A stretch of DNA of 32,601 nucleotides from Microcaldota archaeon (GTDB lineage: Archaea > Micrarchaeota > Micrarchaeia > Norongarragalinales > JACRGE01). Every line of letters starts with the position of its first letter. The first letter of the stretch is position 1. The notes under the pieces were generated by a model. It worked only from the letters and a program-made list of their open reading frames with translations, made no database searches and was not told the DNA's origin. The position numbers were made by a program, and so were the translations under genes. This document shows, piece after piece, positions 30,049 to 32,601 of this stretch. The DNA lies in contig JACRGE010000094.1 of assembly GCA_016212465.1 (NCBI GenBank), positions 1 to 32,601 of the forward strand, read 5' to 3'.

Positions 30049-31047
30049 TTAAACCACCGGCACCTTTGATATGATTTCAGTTATGATGTCATCGACGTTG
30101 ATGTTTTCAGCCTGACCCTCGTAATTCAACATTATCCTGTGCCGCATCACGTCATGCGCCACTTCCTTCACATCCTCTGGCGTAACGTAATTCCTTCCTT
30201 TCATGAACGCGTTTGTCTTGGAGGCGATAAAGAGCCCAATTGAGGCCCTTGGACTGCCGCCGTAATCAATGTACCTGCCCCGTTCTATATCATATTTTTT
30301 GGAGTGCCTGCTTGCATCAACTATATGAACTATATAATCCTCTATCTCGTCGCTTAGGTAGATCTTGTGCACTGCCTTCTGCATCTCAAAAACGTCACTG
30401 GTTTTGATCGGCTGCTTCAGGTCATAGTCATCAAAACGTTTGATGGTAATGTTTTGTTTCAGTATTTTTTTCTCTTCCTCGACAGTGGGATAGCCCATAG
30501 TGAACTTGAAAAGAAACCTGTCTATTTGAGCTGCAGGCAAAGCATAAACCCCAATGGATTCTATGGTGTTCTGTGTTGCAAGAACTAGGAACGGGCGCTC
30601 CATTGAGTAAGTTTCCTTGCCTATGGTCGTTTTTCTCTCCTGCATCGCTTCAAGCAAAGCGCTTTGCACCTTGGGTGGTGCCCTGTTGATTTCGTCAGCT
30701 AGCACGAAGTTCGTGAAGATGGGGCCTTTGACAACGCTGAACCCAACCTCAGGTGTATAAGTGGTTATACCAACGATGTCGCTGGGGAGCATGTCTGGAG
30801 TGAACTGTATCCTCTTTGACTTGCATCCGTTGACTGCAGCTAGTGAGAGCATCAGCAGCGTCTTCGCTATACCCGGCACTCCTTCAATCAGGATGTGTCC
30901 ATCTGCCAGAAGCCCTCTGAAGACACAGTCTATGGCAGCAGTCTGCCCTACTAGAATGCGGCCCATTTCACTTCTCGCATCTTTTATCTTTGCATGGTAA
31001 GTTGCCACTTCCTTTTTGCTGATTTCTTCACTCGCCTCAACTGCCAT
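30049..31047 (-). CDS. MoxR-family AAA+ ATPase
   Basis: 332 residues. Walker A GVPGIAKT (56-63), Walker B FVLADEINRAPPKVQSALLEAMQE (DE at about 118-119), sensor 1 in LATQNTIESIGVYALPAAQIDRF, and a C-terminal lid with GGSPRASIGL. It likely energises folding or metal-ion-dependent activation of partner proteins together with the VWA and DUF58 proteins. Its start overlaps the end of the large surface protein gene by 11 nt, so the surface protein, ATPase, DUF58 and VWA genes form one tightly coupled operon. Confidence 0.95.
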   Translation of the reverse strand: MAVEASEEISKKEVATYHAKIKDARSEMGRILVGQTAAIDCVFRGLLADGHILIEGVPGIAKTLLMLSLAAVNGCKSKRIQFTPDMLPSDIVGITTYTPEVGFSVVKGPIFTNFVLADEINRAPPKVQSALLEAMQERKTTIGKETYSMERPFLVLATQNTIESIGVYALPAAQIDRFLFKFTMGYPTVEEEKKILKQNITIKRFDDYDLKQPIKTSDVFEMQKAVHKIYLSDEIEDYIVHIVDASRHSKKYDIERGRYIDYGGSPRASIGLFIASKTNAFMKGRNYVTPEDVKEVAHDVMRHRIMLNYEGQAENINVDDIITEIISKVPVV

Positions 31048-32601
31048 GAGCCTCCCCTCCCTGAGAACCTTTTTTAGGTTTATGCAACCTCAAATACAAT
31101 AAGACAGTGAACGCCGAAGCAAGGGAAATAATGACAATGACCCCCGTGGTGTTCCAGTCTATTTCCTTAAGTATCATCCCAGTTATTGGGCTTATCCCTC
31201 TTGCTGAAATCACTTTATTGCATCCGTTGATGGCTCTTGCGAGCGTCAGCTTCGCCTCGTCAAATTCGCCTTTTTCTATGTGCGCAGCTGCTTTCTTCAA
31301 AAGCTCGGTCAATTCAAGGCATGCTGGGTTTTCGTTAAACAACTCCGTCGCGAAGTCAAGTGTTTTCTTTACCTCAAGTTTGTCCGTTGAAAGGTATTTC
31401 GCTACCTTTACGGTCAGCTTTGCTGAATCAGACAAGGCAGGGGAATCCACCCCGAGTTTGGTGGTTACGGTGTAAACTCCGCTTACGTTGACAACTGACT
31501 TCAAGTTCATGCTGATGAATTCGCTTTGATTCGGCTTCAATGATGCGATATATGTGAGGTTCAGTCTAGCCTTCAAGTTCTTGTTCCCAGAATCCACTTC
31601 AATCCTGATTCCCTTGAGCTCGACCTTATGGGGATTGACTATCTCTACTGGGACGTCCTTTGATTCATTAATATACATCTCAACTTCTTCAGGCAACTTT
31701 ATCAAACGAGCAGAAATGAGTTTTTCAACTTCAACGGTTTGGTTTTCCACAACCTTGTATGGCACGTTCACCTCTGTCGGCACATAAGTAGTGCCAGTTT
31801 CAGTGCGCGTGACTGTTTGAATTACGCTCTTCGCAGGCTGAAATAGCACCCACCCGCCGTCCAGAGAAGATGTTTCGGCGGTGATGGTTTTTTCTGATGT
31901 GTTCACCGTTGAGTCGACGATGCTCCAAGTGCAATTGCTGACGTTGTTGCATCTGTAAATCTCAAGAGAAGCTTCCGACGTTATGCTTGAGTTTACCGCC
32001 GTGTAATTATAGAAAATAACTGCGCGGGAATAGTTCAAGCTGCTTAATGCATTAAAGCCCACTAGTGCCGTGCGATTGAAAGGCGGCGTCATCGTGCCTG
32101 CGGCTAGGGGCGTATAATTCAACGCTACGCCGTTGCTTGAACTCATTTCATTGAATGAAAAAGACTGGTTACTCGTATTGACGAACAAAGTGTAATTCCC
32201 GGCAGGGAGGTCAGTGTTTATTGACGTGGCTCCGACCGCGATTGTTGCTCCGCTGCAGACATCCGCCAAAGACATGTTGGCCGCGCCTTCGGAAGTGAGG
32301 CTATATGTTGTTGGGCTTGATCTTACGTAGAATCTGTTGGTTGAGCTCCTTGCCTGGTAGTATGTGTCTGCGGCAGTTCCATTCAAGGTGTATGTTCCTG
32401 CGTCAGGCGTGCTTATCCGGTAGATGTTGTAGTATATGTGGTTAGCGTTATCAGTGCTTGTTTCGTTTGGTAGGATGTTGGCTGTTGTTCCGTTGGGATA
32501 GGTTATGGTGAGGTTGATTGCGTATGCTGTGGTGTTTAGTTTGGTTGTGAAGTTTATTACTGTTTCTTCTGATGCGAGTTTATAAGTGTGGTTGCTGCAC
32601 A
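31037..32601 (-). CDS. Membrane-anchored surface protein heading the MoxR operon (5'-partial)
   Basis: The frame stays open beyond the track start (an internal TTG at 32386) to the right edge of the window, so the N-terminus is missing; 521 residues are visible. The outer part is a string of Thr/Asn/Ser-rich beta domains with many N-x-S/T sequons, including PDAGTYTL and LPAGNYTLFVNTS strands. It is followed by a segment VTRTETGTTYVPTEVNVPYKVVENQTVEVEK and an Ig-like domain. A helical stretch with two Cys (NPACLELTELLKKAAAHIEKGEFDEAKLTLARAINGC) precedes one membrane helix (DWNTTGVIVIISLASAFTVLLYL) and a short basic cytoplasmic tail. It may be the client or sensor for the MoxR-DUF58-VWA machinery; that is inference from the overlap. 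Confidence 0.8.
   Translation of the reverse strand, partial: CSNHTYKLASEETVINFTTKLNTTAYAINLTITYPNGTTANILPNETSTDNANHIYYNIYRISTPDAGTYTLNGTAADTYYQARSSTNRFYVRSSPTTYSLTSEGAANMSLADVCSGATIAVGATSINTDLPAGNYTLFVNTSNQSFSFNEMSSSNGVALNYTPLAAGTMTPPFNRTALVGFNALSSLNYSRAVIFYNYTAVNSSITSEASLEIYRCNNVSNCTWSIVDSTVNTSEKTITAETSSLDGGWVLFQPAKSVIQTVTRTETGTTYVPTEVNVPYKVVENQTVEVEKLISARLIKLPEEVEMYINESKDVPVEIVNPHKVELKGIRIEVDSGNKNLKARLNLTYIASLKPNQSEFISMNLKSVVNVSGVYTVTTKLGVDSPALSDSAKLTVKVAKYLSTDKLEVKKTLDFATELFNENPACLELTELLKKAAAHIEKGEFDEAKLTLARAINGCNKVISARGISPITGMILKEIDWNTTGVIVIISLASAFTVLLYLRLHKPKKGSQGGEAHGS

Noticed and set aside
1-32601. CRISPR array, integrase, transposase or tRNA-linked attachment sites
   Set aside because: No regularly spaced repeats and no such proteins were seen in any frame.

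Overview
The window is archaeal chromosomal DNA. It encodes geranylgeranylglyceryl phosphate synthase (archaeal ether lipids), RadA recombinase, an OB-fold RPA-type single-strand DNA binding protein, a FlaK/PibD-like prepilin peptidase, an archaeal-type GlmU-like enzyme and RtcA. Most starts follow a GGTG or AGGTGA ribosome binding site, and TATA-like boxes lie about 25-50 nt upstream of many first genes. The many small membrane proteins and the set of hypothetical genes would fit a DPANN-like or other little-studied lineage, but no feature here fixes the phylum.

Layout. 1-3257: tail of a surface protein with carboxypeptidase-regulatory-like repeats, a prepilin peptidase, then rtcA and a basic hypothetical protein on the minus strand. 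3258-3616: a strikingly purine-rich (plus strand) spacer. 3617-6678: a 782-residue cysteine-patterned surface protein on the minus strand and, divergently, two small related membrane proteins. 6692-9324: GGGP synthase, a hypothetical protein and an MgtC/DUF4010 membrane protein. 9325-9741: a gap with nested inverted repeats that may hold a structured RNA. 9742-12313: RPA then RadA. 12407-14616: a GT28/MurG-like glycosyltransferase and a lipoprotein.

14617-17728 is the least explained part and the best candidate for an undescribed system. A TATA box leads into two SD-equipped micro-ORFs (43 and 37 residues, the second extremely lysine-rich), followed by six small membrane proteins in one direction. 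Four of these share the motif T-R-x-x-[YF]-[LI]-x6-W just before two membrane segments, and a fifth and sixth have degenerate versions. I know of no family name for them.

18058-24862: pyrG (CTP synthase) and a DUF2797 protein, then a minus-strand operon glmS - glmU-like - phosphohexomutase that would make UDP-GlcNAc from fructose-6-phosphate. glmS has an unusually long leader with a strong hairpin. 25131-27426: a NUDIX hydrolase translationally coupled to a winged-helix regulator with a candidate operator, a DUF4430 lipoprotein and a stand-alone tRNA-binding-domain protein. 27645-32601: a helical hypothetical protein, then a tightly overlapping minus-strand operon of a large membrane-anchored surface protein (runs off the window), MoxR AAA ATPase, DUF58 protein and VWA protein. 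No tRNA, rRNA, CRISPR array, transposase or intact insertion sequence was recognised.
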